A stretch of DNA of 64,000 bases from Cryptomeria japonica. Its lineage: Eukaryota; Streptophyta; Pinopsida; Cupressales; Cupressaceae. The stretch is from the NCBI RefSeq assembly GCF_030272615.1, contig NC_081414.1, forward strand, positions 340,424,502 through 340,488,501, given 5' to 3'. This document shows positions 21,280 to 34,927 of this stretch, in pieces; position 1 is the first letter of the stretch; each line of letters starts with the position of its first letter. The translations under genes were made by a program, and so were the position numbers. Under the pieces are notes generated by a model. It was not told where the DNA came from. It searched no databases and was given only the letters and a program-made list of their open reading frames with translations.

Positions 21280-24200
21280 ATGGCATCCTCCTCTGCACCT
21301 AAATTCAGAGAAAACCCTATAGTAGTCAAGGTTATAAAATTCCCTAGGCCCATATTTCAGCTAGTTCCTGAGGTAGCTAAGAAAGATGACAATACAGGTG
21401 CTTTTTCCCAAATTCCAAAAGGTGTTGTTTATGCAGAAGATCCTAGAATGTATATTCATTGCAACATAGAGGAATTAGGTGATGAAAAAATTAAAAACAT
21501 GTATAGGATTGTTATATGTGACAATTCTAGAAATGTGAAACCTGAACATAAAGTTGTTGAAACCCTAGGATTCATTGAAATGCTCTGCATTCTTGAATTT
21601 CCCAAGGAAGTGGTTAGGATAGTCTTAAGCAGGGTACATGGTTCATTCTTTTGGCTTGATTCAGTTCACAAAATTACAAAGGAAGCTGTGAAAGTAGTAA
21701 CAGGGTTACCTTCCACCGGTAATAGACCCGACAAGACTAAGAAGGTCTCCAATGACCTAGTAATGAACTTAACTGGTGCAACATCAGACAAAAGGTCTCT
21801 AAGGGTTAATGATGTGACTGATATAAATGTTAGATTTGTTAGCATGATTTTAGGGTACAAAGAAACTCATGCAAACAGACTTAACTCAATTTCCAGTTTA
21901 TGCATTAAGAGTGCTCATGATATGGTAAAAGAAAATGTGAAAATTGATGTATGTGAATGGTTAAAAGATGAGTTGATTGATAACTTAGCCAAAATCAAGA
22001 AGGATAAGAAAGGAACTTTTAGGTTTGGAAATTTACTTGTATGCTTAATGCTACATATAACCAAACAAGTTCCTGGTATAGGCAACAAAGATTTTGGATA
22101 TGACATACCGGTAGGAAAACAACTATTAGACTTATTCAACAACATGGGTGAAAACAAGTAAAAGAATATCAATGAGTATTTTCAAGCACTAAAGGTCAGA
22201 ATGAACAAAAGAATCAGACTATCATAGGAAATTGTCAACAAATACAAGGATGATATATGTTTTGTAATTAAAAAGGATGAGATCTGGATGGAAGCAGTCA
22301 TCCCTAGGACAATTTGGGTAACAAAGATGGGTTATGAGACCGATGATCATATCATTGAAACTTATGCCAAAGCACTTCTGGAAGCACCTAGGGAACCCAA
22401 GGAAGAAGTATTTGGTAGTGCTGAGACCATAGAAAGTCAAATTCAATCTAAGAAAAGAGTGAAAAAGGTTGAAGCATTTGTGAGAAAAGGATCTAGACAA
22501 GCAAAAGCCATAAAGGAAGATGTATTGAAGAAAACCGGCATAACTGAAGATGAGTTGGCAGCCCAACAACCTGAAACTCATCTATCACCGGTAGGTACTT
22601 CCTCAGAAGGAGATATGCCAGCAACTTTCAAAAGAGTTGTTAGAAAAAGAGATCCCTCACCGGCAACCACTCCTTCACCTAGAAGGACAAGGCAAAAGCA
22701 ACAAGCTGTGAGATCTCCGGTCAGAAAGGTCACACCTAAAAAGAAGCTGACACCCAAAAAGAAGAAAAAGACAAACACAAACTTGGCCCCTCTTGACATA
22801 TTACTAAATGAGATCATAGAGCAAGGTAAATTGAAGAACATAGGGAAAATTTATGATACCCTATTGGATGATGAGAAAGGGCAAGTTGAGGAGAGTGTAA
22901 TATTACACATGGACATGTATAAAAAGTTTTTGATGCAAGTCTTAAATGAAATTCCTAATGAACTATGCAAAAGAATTGAGGCCAGAAGGAAAGGAATAAT
23001 TGAATTGGATAAGAAAATTAAAATAGAAAAACTACTTGCAGTATATCCGATAAACTCACCTAAAGAAATTGATGATCTGATAGCTCAGGCCAACCAGATA
23101 GTTTTTTCCACTGCACACTGGCAAATTTCACTGATGGCAGGTAGAGTTATAGAGGTTTCAAAGGAAATAGAAGATGGTTGGGATATATTCTTGGTTGAAA
23201 AAGAAAAACAAGAAGAATATAAGAATCCCAAGCCCATTAAGGTATATCAGAAGGACAAAGGGAAAGTTAAAGTTGGTGGACCACCAAGTATCAAGGTTAG
23301 AGACAACTTACCCCCACCTCCTTTAAATACTCCACCGGTAAAATCAACAACCACTAAAGATCAACCGGTAGCTAATGGTATGGATATAGAGGATAATAAT
23401 CCTAATCCTGAAGTCCTATATACTATGAATGTTGATACTCAGAAGATCAACATAGTGGTAGATAAGCATACAATAGATAAATCAGGTATAGCCAAAGAGC
23501 CTCCGGTAACAGGGAATACAGAGCAACTGACAACAGATACAGGGAAAAAGGTGGAATCTGAAACACAAACAGAGAAACTGATAGAGCTAAAGGCTCCAGA
23601 ACAGATGCCACTGGTAAGAAATGAAGCAAGAAAACCAGTGCTTAAGGAAATGCAGACACAAACTGACCTGCCAGAGGTCAATACAAGCAAGGTCACTTCC
23701 ATTGGTACTCAGTTTTTTGGGTCACCATCAAAGTCAACAAATTTGACTGAGGTATTACTTGAATCTATCAAGAAAATAACTAATTATAGCTCACAAGCTT
23801 ACAAAGCGATAGATGATTCAATTCCATTTTTGAAATCAATAGCTCCTAATTGTAATATAGACAATAAAGATTCTTTAGGATAGTTGGATACACTTTGTAA
23901 ATACATTTCTGGAAATTTTGAGCAAATAAAGGTAGAATCTGTAAAGGAAATTGTAGAAAAGGAGAAACTGAAATTCTTTGAGGAAGGAATAAAGAAGTGT
24001 AATAGAGAGTTTGACACACTTCTACCGGAACTGTGTAATTTGTTAAAAGAGTACAAAAACCTATATAAAGATACATGTAAAACAAACTTTTTGATTGTAG
24101 ATATTGACAAAAAGATAAGCAAGGCACGGGATGAGATAAATAAACTTGTAGATAATTTTGTCAACTCACTTGATTCATTATCAATTTTTGAAGAGAAAAT

Positions 24201-24498
24201 AGAAAATTTTGAGAAAGAATTGCTCAAATTGGAAAGAGAGAAAGAGGCAATAATAAACAAGGCAAAACTTTTGAGATCTAAACTAAGTCCAAGATTGGAC
24301 TATTTAGCATCTCTGCGAAAGGAAATCTTAGAGGCATTAACATAGGGAAGCAAAACACTGGCAGAGCACTTGCAGTATCTCACCGGTACAGTAAAAAGAA
24401 CTGAGATAGCAATAAAAGACAGTAAGAAGTTTTTGGATGGTATAAACTTAATTTTGGGAGATCTTCTTCAGATAATAACTACCCAACTACAAGGTTGA
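21280..24498 (+). pseudogene. ORF2 of element II: large protein of unknown function
   Basis: One frame of 1,072 codons from ATG 21280 to TGA 24496, with four internal stops (TAA 22159; TAG about 22225, 23881 and 24343) and no frameshift. The N-terminal globular part has VVETLGFIEMLCILEFPKEV, SFFWLDSVHKITKEAVKVVT, GLPSTGNRP and FGNLLVCLMLHITKQVPGIG. The F-W-L...I..E....TGLP pattern resembles plant-mobile-domain-like proteins, but distantly. Then come a KYKDDICF motif, a Lys-rich stretch (VRKVTPKKKLTPKKKKK), a Pro/Thr linker and a C-terminal coiled coil. No protease, RT or integrase motif. It is the counterpart of ORF2 in element III. Confidence 0.7.
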
Positions 24499-24705
24499 GG
24501 TTATGGACTGGTACAACTACAAACTCTACTAACCTTTGTCATTGATGCGAAAGGGGGAGTAGTAGGATGAGAAAATTCAAAACATAGGAATTATATGCTC
24601 AGGGGGAGCTCTCACATTTTTGGGTAAACATTTTTGGTAACATTTTTGGTCTACACATTTTTGGATATCTTTTTTGAAATTTCTCATGAGTGTTGCCATC
24701 AATGC

Positions 24706-24718
24706 CAAAGGGGGAGAT
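24706..24718 (+). promoter_or_regulatory. Polypurine tract of element II
   Basis: AAAGGGGGAGATT abuts the 3' LTR and would prime plus-strand synthesis. Confidence 0.8.
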
Positions 24719-25741
24719 TGTTGGCATATGGACACTCCAATGAGACATTGTGTGTGATTGAAGGTTTTGTCATTGATGGGAACCTTGCAATCCTATGGCA
24801 CCGACAAGACATTATACCGGCAAAGCATTACACAGACAACCTTGAAATCCTATGGCACTGGCAAGACATTATACCAGCAAAGCATTACACAGGCAACCTT
24901 GCAATCCTATGACACTGGCAAGACATTATACTGGCAAAGCATTACACAGGCAACCTTGCAATCCTATGGCACCGGCAAGACATTATACCGACAAAGCATT
25001 ACATAGGCAACCTTGCAATCCTATGGCACCGGCAAGACATTCTACCGGCACCAGCAAGAACAATCTACACTGGCATTAGCAAGAACAATCTACACTAGCA
25101 CTGACACAGAAGAAAAGATGCATACCGGCACAGAGGCTGACAAGATTTTTGATATGTAATATTTTGTTTATTATTGTAAGCCGACTTGGCAAATTGTAAA
25201 ATGACTCTTGTATATAAAAGAGATCATTGTAGACATTTGTAGTATATGGATAGGAAGCATAAAGAAAATTATTAGGTAGACCTAATGTGTGAATTATAGG
25301 TCAAGGGTATATGTAAAGAACAAAGCAAGAATCAGTACTGAATTTGGCATTGAAGATGCTATTGTAAAGCAATACAGATCATTGGATTTGCATAATCCTT
25401 ATTATAAGTCAGTGTGACTTCTTATTGAGCAATGTGCTCTAGGTAGTTGGCCTTTCTGCATGTGCAGGCCCCTATTGTAAGTAATATTCTCTTATTGGCC
25501 AGTAAGTGAATATTGTGGGTCACAAATCCCACCGAGGTTTTTCCCACACCAGGTTTCCTCATTAAACATCTTGTGTTATGGTGTTCTTTTCATGTGGATG
25601 TTTTTGATTCTGTTTATTACATTAATTCTTGCATACCGGTATACTATTACATTATGTTCTGCATGTTCTGTTTTAAGAAAATTACATTACCGGTCAGATA
25701 CTGATTCACCCCCCCTCTCAGTATCTGTGGGAACCCTAACA
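24719..25741 (+). repeat. 3' LTR of element II
   Basis: Same start and end as the 5' LTR, with 4.9 copies of the 57-bp repeat (about 24779-25050). Differences from the 5' LTR are scattered, including a short deletion after the repeat block, so the insertion is not recent. Confidence 0.9.
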
Positions 25742-25746
25742 AGAAG

Positions 25747-27144
25747 AGGCTCCTTTACAAGACAATCACCCATGCTCATAGACTTTCTAGACAAATCAAT
25801 ATTTACATTGACAACATCTATAATGTGGAAATTATACTTTGATGGGTCATATTCAAGTCATGTATCTGGAGTAGGGATTCTTTTCATCACCCCTCAGGGT
25901 GATTCTATGCCTAAGTCATTTAGGATAAATTTTCCATGCACAAACAATATAACCGAATATGAATCTCTCCTCATAGGACTTCCTATAGCTGTATAGTGGA
26001 GAATAAAAGAATTACAAGTCTTTGGTGACTTGTAACTGATTGTAAACCAAGTTAACAATGACTACAATACGAAAGATGACAAACTCCTACCTTATAAGAA
26101 AATGGGAGAAGATTATAAAGAGAATTTCAGGAAAATCACTTTCAAATAGATTCCAAGGATACAAAACAAGGCTGTTGATGCCATGGCTATAGTAGGATCT
26201 CTTCTAAATATGCCTACTAATGAAAGTCAGTTTGAGTTTATTATAGAATAGTTGATGATACCAACATATGAAGCTCCCTCAACAGAATACACATGTGTAA
26301 TTGTGGGTCCAAAATCCCCCTGGTATAATAAAATATATGCATATTTACACACTCAGTACATGTCACCAGATCTGTCTAGAAATCAAAAGAAGACTCTTAT
26401 TCATTAGGCATCTAGACACACTATTATAGTTGATACATTATATAGAAAGGGCTTCAATGGAACTCTTCTCTGATGTCTTGATGAACATGAATCACAACTT
26501 TCTCTAAAGGAAGTCCATGATGGAATTTGTGGGGTGCATCAAAGTGGTCCACCATTGTCAAAGAAATTGCTAAGAATAGGTTATTACTGACCAACTATGG
26601 AAAAAGATGCCTATAAATATGTGCAAAAATGCAAGCAATTTCAAATGCATGGAGATCTCATTCATGCACCAACACAAGATCTTCAACCCATTACATCACC
26701 ATGGCCATTTTCACAATGGGGATTAGATCTATTGGGTAAAATCAATCCTACTTCTTCCAATGGGCACAAGTTCATCTTAACAGCTATTGAGTACTTTACC
26801 AAATAGGTCGAGGCAATTCCTCTTAGATACACCACTGGAAAGCAAATAGAAAAATTCAGGCTCAATTACATTATCTGTAGATACGGGATTCCAATGTGCT
26901 TCGTAATAGATAATGGACGTCCATTCAAAAATCAAGAAGTGAAATAATTGTGTGATAAATTTAAAATACAACAGAGATTTGCAACACCATATTATCCACA
27001 AAGAAATGGACAAGCAAAGGCAACCAATAAGACAATATTGAAGATCCTTAAGAAAGTTGTCACTGACACAGGAGGGGACTGGCATCTCTAGTTAAATCCC
27101 GCTCTTTGGGCTTACAAAATAGGAGTATGCACCCCTACAGGAGC
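25747..27144 (+). pseudogene. Element A second RNase H and integrase (N-terminal and core)
   Basis: Resumes after element II. The second RNase H begins WKLYFDGSYSSHVSGVGILF, then NNITEYESLLIGLPIAV, TAG. Integrase has the HHCC region HDGICGVHQSG...YVQKCKQFQMHGD, with Phe where the last Cys is expected. The DDE core includes PFSQWGLDLLGKINP, MCFVIDNGRPFKNQEVK and PQRNGQAKATNKTILK, in which the catalytic Glu is Lys. Many TAG/TAA/TGA stops. It ends in CTPTGA, where the solo LTR is inserted. Confidence 0.8.
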
Positions 27145-28657
27145 TGATGAATAAATGATGAACATAGTTAGTACCAAATTAGTATTGAGAGGGGGGGGGT
27201 GAATCAGTACAGGAAAAAATTACTTTTCCTTAAATCAGTTTGACTGAAAACTCTGCACTTGATTGGCAAGCAATAACACCGGTCTAAACTAGATTACTTC
27301 TGGTTAAACACAGTAAGAATGTGAAAGACACAAACCAGTAACTCTTAACTTTCCACACAATCTAACATCTTATTTCCACTTCACCCATATGCATACACTA
27401 GAGATACATCAAACAAAATTATAAAGACTTACTCGTTCAACATGCTTTACCGCTTGACAGAAAATAACAAAACATCACATGAAAAAGCATCACACATAAC
27501 ACACATATTTTTTCACGTGGAAACCCAACTAGGAAAAACCACGATGGGGATGAATACCCACAAGCTGTTCTTTGAACCCTTTTGAAGTCCGCTCTATTAG
27601 GAGCCTAGTTTGGGTAGAGACTTTTACAATAGGTTCTGTTAGGAACCGATCCTACTAGGAATCACCCAGTTAAGGGATGGCTAAAATACCCAGTTAAGGG
27701 TTAAACCCTGTTAAAGGTTAACTTGTTAGAGGATTTCAAGAACTCAAAGATTTTGAGTCACCCTGTTAAAGGATTTACAACAAGATGGATAAAGCTACCT
27801 TGTTAAGGTATTTTCCAATTGTTGAATTGGTTAGAGGTCAACAGGTTTTACAATGATCTGGTAACATCACTTCAATGCCAATGCAAATCTGCTTTAGTTC
27901 CTTCCTTCTGCAATCACACTCTGCAAGTATCTATTCTCTTATTTGGTCTGGCAAGAAACACATATCTCTACACTTAGATACACACACAACATTTGCCAAC
28001 AACCTCAACATGAAAAACAACATCAACCTTATAGGAAACAGATAGGTCAGTAGCATAAAACCTAAACCCTAAACATTTAGGTTAAGCAATTCAGTCAGTT
28101 CAATCCTAATTGTTGAACATATTGCATTGATTACAATAGTCTTGAATAGATCTCAAAACATTCTCCATTGTTCGTTCTTCATCGCTTCTTGGAGGTTGAT
28201 AACCCATCATGCATTCTCCACCGTTTACAAAGACTACGCACATTCTCGAGGTAGATAGGATCAATCTCCTTCATGCAAGATCCTTCATGCGCACAAGGTT
28301 GACGTGACAACATAATATATTCTTCATTACAATGCTAACTCATCACACAATGTCATCGGTTGAATCACACAGGCTTGGAACACTTCAACTGGAAACTCTA
28401 CAGCTAAGACTACCAACCGGTAGTCATACCATATGAAACCTTGATACAAAACATTCCATATATCGGTTCACATTCCAATATACTGGTTCAATTGGACATA
28501 CATACCACTTCACTTTTTCACATATACCGGTTCACCACATCATACTGGTTCTTTTGCAAGTTGCTTGCTTCAATATACTAGTTCACTCTTCACCATATTG
28601 ACATCAATCACAACATACAATATCATCATGTCATCATACTCTGCACATATGCCAACA
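27145..28657 (-). mobile_element. Solo LTR in the integrase of element A
   Basis: On the minus strand it starts TGTTGGCATATGTGCAGAG, like the LTR of element II, and near its end carries CTGATTCACCCCCCCCCTCTC as other LTRs here do. TG...CA termini place it at 27145-28657. Flanks are AGGAGC and AGAGAA, so no clean duplication is seen and the left end could be some 15-30 bp off. No internal coding domain, hence solo LTR. Host integrase resumes with REIPYSLVYGTKEILPIEIE. Confidence 0.6.
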
Positions 28658-29095
28658 AGAGAAATACCATATTCCTTAGTCTATGGTACAAAAGAAATAC
28701 TCCCTATTGAAATAGAAATACCATCTCTAAGAGTCTCCTTACAAAACATTATACTAGAGGAAGACTATCGGGTGGCAAGATTACAAGAGCTAGAGACACT
28801 TGATGAAAAGAGATAAACAACTTTCAATCATCTACAAGGTTATCAGAAGAAACTAAGATAGAGTTATAATAAACGAGTTCGCCCAAGGAATTTTAAAGTG
28901 GGAGATCTAGCTATCAAAGAGAACTAGAGGAATCTAGTGGAACAAGAAAAGCCAGGGAAGTTTGAACCTAACTGGCTAGGTCCTTTCATCATAACAAGGG
29001 TTATAGGCAATGGAGAATACAATTTGGCTACCATGGAGGGAGATCCACTCTCTAACCCTATGAACAACATGCAACTTAAATGATATTATACCTAA
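28658..29095 (+). pseudogene. Element A integrase C-terminus
   Basis: REIPYSLVYGTKEILPIEIE, VRPRNFKVGDLAIKEN, WLGPFIITRVIGNGEYNLAT and MNNMQLK then stop codons, the usual end of a Tat/gypsy pol. The last TAA is at about 29092. In-frame TAA and TAG codons interrupt it. Confidence 0.75.
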
Positions 29096-30004
29096 GGGTT
29101 GGGTTAGTTTAGGTTTTACTTTCCGCGTTGCATATCATTATTCAAAGCACTACATTACATATAGTTTCTTTCCAAGCACATCATATTGATTTTCATATAG
29201 CAACATCAATAAAACAAGGCAATTTTCCAAGTTGGTCATTTGTTTGTATTCAAGAGAAACAAGGGTCATCTCCTTTCTTAGATATTCAGACATGAAGTCT
29301 TTGAAGTCCTAAGGTCATTCATCTTCAACATTACCTCGTGACAACGCTTTACTTGTGGTTGGGTAGTGATTTCACTATTTGAGACTTGTTAATCCAAAAT
29401 CTATCAATTGCTATATCTCAAAAATATTAAGAAAATCTCTAAATTCATTCTAGACACCTAGTTGATCATATGACTAGTGAAAAATCTAAAATTTTACTTC
29501 AGTGCCACTGTAATTGTCACACCCAAGTAGGTTTTATTACTTACAAGTCAAGGCAAGAAAATAAAATGAAAAAGAGCTATTGCAAATATTTATCTTAAGG
29601 CAAAAGGGAAATGATATATAACTAAAATATCATGCATGCAAGTGTGACAAAAATCTTGACTATGGGAACATATGAGTAACTCCATCAGGGCTATGAACAC
29701 CTACTAGCAATGGAGCAATATTTGAGAAATTACAGTCTATAACCTCATCGGAGCTCTAAAATCTTGCTGGCAGCGAGGATCTATTCAGGATGCTTTTGAA
29801 TTTAGGATAATCTACGTAGTTAGTCATATAGGATGCTAAGGATCTTTAGTGAATACAAGAGAGGGAATTAACTCATCTCCACACACATAGGAAAAAGAAG
29901 ATCAAAGTTTCAAGAACCAATGGGTGATTTTTCTACGTCTCCTTTTGTAAATCCTAGTCACTAAGTATGTTGATTTGGATGTTCCAAAGGACCTTAGGGA
30001 TCCA
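29096..30004 (+). other. Element A 3' spacer, first part
   Basis: Non-coding, AT-rich DNA after the pol stop. It is interrupted by element C at the ATCCA duplication (30000-30004) and continues at 44727. I see nothing else in it. Confidence 0.5.
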
Positions 30005-31112
30005 TGTTAGGAACCAGAAGGACAACTGAGAGGGGGGGTGAATTAGTTGTTAACCAGTTATCAATAAATTATAATCCAAATGCAAATTATTCTAGCTTAA
30101 ACTTTGTGCCGGTAAAATAGATTAATAGTTATAGCAGTACCAGTATAACTTAATGCATGAAATAGAAAGAGAAACAACATCCACAACACATGTCACAAAG
30201 ATTTTGACATGGAAACCCTGTAAGGGGAAAAACCACTATGGGAAACCTTACCCACAATCAGATGATACTACTATAAATAGTAAGTGTATACAAATGGGGT
30301 ATGCACATGTAGAAAGGCCAACCACCTAGAGCTCACTACTCAATCATAAAATAGGAGTCACACTGACTCCAGTTGGATGGTTAAATCCAATAACAATGTA
30401 CTGCTCAAAATAGAATCTGCAATGTTGGATTTAGTACCGGTTTAAGCTCTGAACATGAGTGCCAAACACCTTCATAGCCTTCCTTCAACCTTCCAATAAT
30501 ATCTACATGATTTGCACAAGGATCTGCCTTCAATATTGGCACACACACATACCATACCATATCTCACAAATGAGATCTTACATTTATTTATACAAAACCT
30601 AAGACCAAATGTTAAGGTCGGCTCACTAAAGATATTACAATCAATTACAAAATAAGTCTTGATGCGGTACAATATGTCAGCTCAATACATTTACACAATT
30701 ATCCAATCAATAAACCATTTCCAAAATGTGCCATGCTGATCTGGAATAGATATCATGTACCGGTCCATAACCTAGACCTATCTATCGATAAAGGAAAACA
30801 TGTCAACCCGATTAGACCAAAAAGAAAAACACCAAATCCAAACAGCCAATCCATGTCTTTGACATAACCAAATGATCTCCAAATGATAACAAGTTATCAT
30901 CACTACTGGTGAACAATATAACCTGTCTGTAAACATATACTGGTGACTGTGCATAAGCCACTAACCATGCTGTCGAACACAATGTGCCAGTTCAACAATA
31001 AACCAATATAACCAGAATGCCAAATCAACAATGTAGACATCCATGAAGATAAGTGTTGACATCAATGACAAAACCAATGCAAAACATGACAAAGTCATCC
31101 ATAATACCAAAA
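30005..31112 (-). repeat. 3' LTR of element C
   Basis: On the + strand it begins TGTTAGGAACCAGAAGGAC and ends ATAATACCAAAA (the other copy has ACCAACA). It contains runs such as ACCGGTCCATAACCTAGACC shared with the 5' LTR. The polypurine tract lies just beyond, read on the minus strand. Confidence 0.9.
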
Positions 31113-31130
31113 ATCTCCCCCTTTGGCATT
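31113..31130 (-). promoter_or_regulatory. Polypurine tract of element C
   Basis: + strand ATCTCCCCCTTTGGCATT; on the minus strand AAAGGGGGAGAT directly precedes the 3' LTR. Confidence 0.75.
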
Positions 31131-31450
31131 GATGGCAACACTAGATGGAAAAACATCTAAGTGCCAAAGACAGAATGCCAAAAACCAATAAACCAACAAT
31201 ATCCCAAAGATAGATCAATACCAGAAATCAAAACCAAAATACAACTCTCTAAGTAGAATTGTCATCTCTTCCCAAAGTACAAAGTTTTTCCATAGATATC
31301 TCTCCCCCTTTGACATCAAATGCCAAAGCAGTTAAGCATCAAAACATAACATTCAACTCACTACTCCCCCTGAGAAGTAGCTCTCCTTCATTAAAGCCAA
31401 AGAAAGATTTTTTTGCTAGTTCCTGTCGGTTTGATGCTAATCTTCAACAT

Positions 31451-33709
31451 CTAAGTCTCCATTGGTGGGGAAATTACCCCAAGATGCTCTTTGAGATATT
31501 CAAATGTTTCCTTAGGCAAAGGCTTTGTAAAGATATCTACAAAATTTGCTATTTAGTATTCACTTAAACGAATCTTACTTCATTTTCTTCAACATTCTCT
31601 TTTAGAAAATTGTACATAATAGAAACATGCTTTGTCTTAGAGTGAAATACTAGATTATTTGATAGATCAATTGCTGCTGAATTATCACAATAAATAATTA
31701 TCGGTTCTTTGCATTTTAACTTAATATCCTTCAACATTTGCTTAATCCATAATACCCGAGTACAATTAGTTGCTGCTACAACATATTCTCCTTCTGTTGT
31801 AGATAAAGATGTACAAGTCTACTTCTTGATGATCCATGAAATCAATCTTCTGCCAAGAAAGAATGCACCGCTAGTGGTACTCTTTCTTTCATCTACATCT
31901 CCTACCCAATTTGAATCTATATATGCACATAACTCAAAACTGCCATTCTTAGGATACTATAAACCAATATTTATTGTGCCTTGTAGGTACCGGAAAATCC
32001 TTTTTACTGTTGATTCATGATTTTCTTTAGGATTGCTTTGAAATCTTGAAACAATACATACTGTATTCATTATATCAGGTCTGGTTTGTGTCAAATATAG
32101 TAATCCTCCAATCATAGATTTGTACCTTGTCGGATTAATAGGAGTTGAATCATCCTTCAATGTCAATTTATCAGTTGTAGTCATAAGAGTACTTACCGGT
32201 TTGCAGTTTTCCATACCAAATTTCTTCAAAAGTTCCTTCAAGTATTTTGTTTGACATATGCATATACCTTTATTTGTTTGTGAAATCTGCAAGCCTAGAA
32301 ACTTTTTTATCTCTCCAATCATAGACATTTCAAATTCTTCAAGTATCTTGTTAGAAAAGTCTTTACATAATCCATCTTCACCTCCAAAAATGATATCATC
32401 CACAAATACTTCAATAACAAAAATGTCATCATTAGTGATTTTGTAGTACAAATTGCTGTCAGCATTACCTTTTGTGTATCCAAGATTCAAAAGATATTTA
32501 TCCAATCTAGCATACCAATTTTTGGGAGCTTGCTTCAATCCATATAAAGCTTTCCTTAACCTGCAAACCATATCCTTATTATTTGTCAATGAAAATCCAT
32601 CAGGCTGTTCAATGTAAACTTCCTCTTAAAGATCTCCATTCAAAAATGCACATTTCACATCCATCTGATAAACTTTATAGTTCTTATGAGTTGCAAATGC
32701 AAGAAATAGTCTAACTGCCTCAATTTTGGCTACTGGTGCAAAAGTTTCATTATAATCAATTCCTTCTTTCTGCGAATAACCTTTACAGACTAATCTTGCT
32801 TTATTTCTGATTACTTCACCATCTTCATTAAGTTTATTTCTATATATCTATTTAGTTCCAATTACATTTTTGTCTTTAGGCTGGGGAACTAATGTCCATG
32901 TATTATTCTTTTCAATCTATTGTAATTCATCTTCCATTGCTTTTATCCAATGTTCATCTTGAAATTCTTCAATAACAGATGCTGGTTCGACTTGAGAAAT
33001 TAAATATACCTCTTCATTTTCCAATCTTCCTCTTGTCATAACACCTTTATTTTTATTTCCAATTATCTAATTCTATGAATGATTCAATCTTACATACCTG
33101 AGTTTATTCACGTGCTGCTCTTCTTCAGTCACAGTTGAGTTTTTTGATGATGTCGGTGTGACTGGATCTACATTATGTACTAGTGCAATCTGTGCTGGTT
33201 CATTTATAATCATTTCAACTGTCGGTTCAAAATCTACAGACTTTGAATCTCCTCTAAAATGTTCATCTATCTTCACATTAGTACTTTCAATGATTTTCTG
33301 CAATCTTTTATTATAACATCTATATGCCTTGCTTCTAGATGAATAACCAAGAAATATACCTTCATCACTTCTAGGATCAAATTTCGCAATAGACTCATCT
33401 CTCCAAATATAACATTTGCTTCCAAATATTCTGAAGTATTTCAGAGTAGGAGTATGACCAAACCATAGTTCATAAGGGGTCGTACCGGTTTCACTTTTGA
33501 TGTGAACTCTATTGAAAGTATAAATGACTATATTCACTGCTTCTCTCCAATACAAATGAGGTAGATTTGCTTCCATCAACATGGTTCTTGTTGCATCCAA
33601 AATAGTTTTGTTCTTCCTTTCCACACCTACATTCTGCTGGGGTGTCTGGGGTGCTGATAGTTGTCTTTTGATTCCATTCACTTCACAAAATGCATTAAAT
33701 TCCCTAGAT
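31451..33709 (-). pseudogene. Element C pol: integrase C-terminal part, RT and RNase H
   Basis: After the break by element III, integrase resumes with REFNAFCEVNGIKRQ and the catalytic Glu region QQNVGVERKNKTILDATRTM, then GYSSRSKAYRCYNKRLQKI. RT has [32 protein letters not shown] and EVFVDDIIFGGED (FVDD in place of YVDD). RNase H includes RPDIMNTVCIVSRF, AYIDSNWVGDVDERKSTSG and IIIYCDNSAAIDLSNN. The pol end reads YLKEHLGVISPPMET then TAG. It is mostly one frame with scattered stops, several at former Gln or Trp codons. Confidence 0.85.
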
Positions 33710-33714
33710 GTAAA

Positions 33715-34865
33715 TGTTACTATTTACTAAGTTGTCATTAGTTTTATATCCAAAGTCATCCTATATACTCTAGTCAGTTAATACTACCGGAACATTCAGT
33801 CGGTTATAGAAGAAAGTAGTCATAGAGCTTAGTATACACCGAGCTGTCTATCGAGTAACACTCTATGTCTACCGAGCAGCAAAAATGATATATCGAGTGA
33901 ACACACACCAAGTGAAACATGTTACTAGATTCATTGAACCTACACACATATGGGAAATGTGTTACAAGATTGAGGAATAGGGAATCATTATCACTTAGGA
34001 AATTGCACCTTAAAGATTTTGTATGATCTTGAGGTCATCTATCCAATGAAATATTTTGTATAGTTATTCATTCGATGAATCATGTTTGTAAGATCAAAGC
34101 ATGAACAAATCACCGACATAAGAGATCTATTTATACAACTTGAATTAAGGATCAGATAGAGAGGTGTATGAAGCAAGACATGTGTAATAGATAAAAAAGC
34201 ACTAAGTATTGCAACTGTTAGAGACACAGAAGGTCATCAAGAAGGATTTCAGAGAACAATCAAGGAACGGAGTAAACATAAGGGTTTACTGAGTTAATCT
34301 ATGGATTACCGAGGTATGCTATAAGCAAGGTAATCTCATCTTGAGCATATAGAATTTGCTATAACATTTCAGATGTAAAGTTGTAGATATTTGTAAAGAT
34401 TTTATTGAATTATTTTGAGTTGTAAGAGAAACCTTTAACAAGGTAAAAGACTCTAACAAAGTTTGTAAATTGTAAAGCCTTTAACCAGGTGCAACATTTA
34501 GAATAAGTGTTGTAAAATCCTGTAGCAAGGTAGATCTAATGATCTTGATACTCCTAATAGGGTAAGCTATTAGAAATAGCTAAACATGTAGCTCTAACCG
34601 AGCAACCTTTATTATTGCAATAGTGAAGTTGTGGGTGCCATCCCCACCACAGTTTTTCTCTCTAACCAAGAGTTTCTGCTTAACCAAAATATATGTGTTA
34701 TGGAGTGAATCATGTATGATTGTTATTTATTTGTTTTAGCATTATATTATGTTATAGCAATTTTTGGTTTATGCTTAACAGTAAAGTTATTGTTGAAGAA
34801 AATATTTGAAGTACTGATTCACCCCTCCCCTCTCAGCACATTAGCTTTCCATATTGGGCCTAACA
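33715..34865 (+). repeat. 5' LTR of element III
   Basis: Starts TGTTACTATTTACTAAGTTG and ends GGGCCTAACA. Compared with the 3' LTR it lacks 18 bp (AAGCACAGAGCAGTCGGT), which accounts for the whole length difference. A small frame near its end is not a gene. Confidence 0.93.
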
Positions 34866-34867
34866 AT

Positions 34868-34879
34868 TGGTATCAGAGC
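34868..34879 (+). promoter_or_regulatory. Primer binding site of element III
   Basis: TGGTATCAGAGC, initiator-Met-tRNA type, two bases after the 5' LTR and identical to that of element II. Confidence 0.9.
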
Positions 34880-34927
34880 TTCATTCTTGGAAAAGGGTTT
34901 AACAACCTAAAGAAAAAGATCTTATCA

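Larger units (their letters stand above)
18741..25741 (+). mobile_element. LTR retrotransposon II without pol genes
   Basis: A 7.0-kb element with two LTRs of about 1,031 and 1,023 bp, both TGTTGG...TAACA. It is flanked by AGCAG and AGAAG, a 5-bp duplication with one change. Excising the element plus one duplication joins the RNase H of element A in frame. The primer site follows the 5' LTR after two bases, and the tract AAAGGGGGAGATT precedes the 3' LTR. The 4.9-kb interior encodes ORF1 (gag-like) and a long ORF2 and nothing resembling protease, RT or integrase. Mobility would need enzymes in trans. Confidence 0.85.

Noticed and set aside
24634-25079. Open frames with 19-residue repeats (SYGTGKTLYRQSITQATLQ)
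   Set aside because: They lie in the 3' LTR of element II and follow from the 57-bp tandem repeat.
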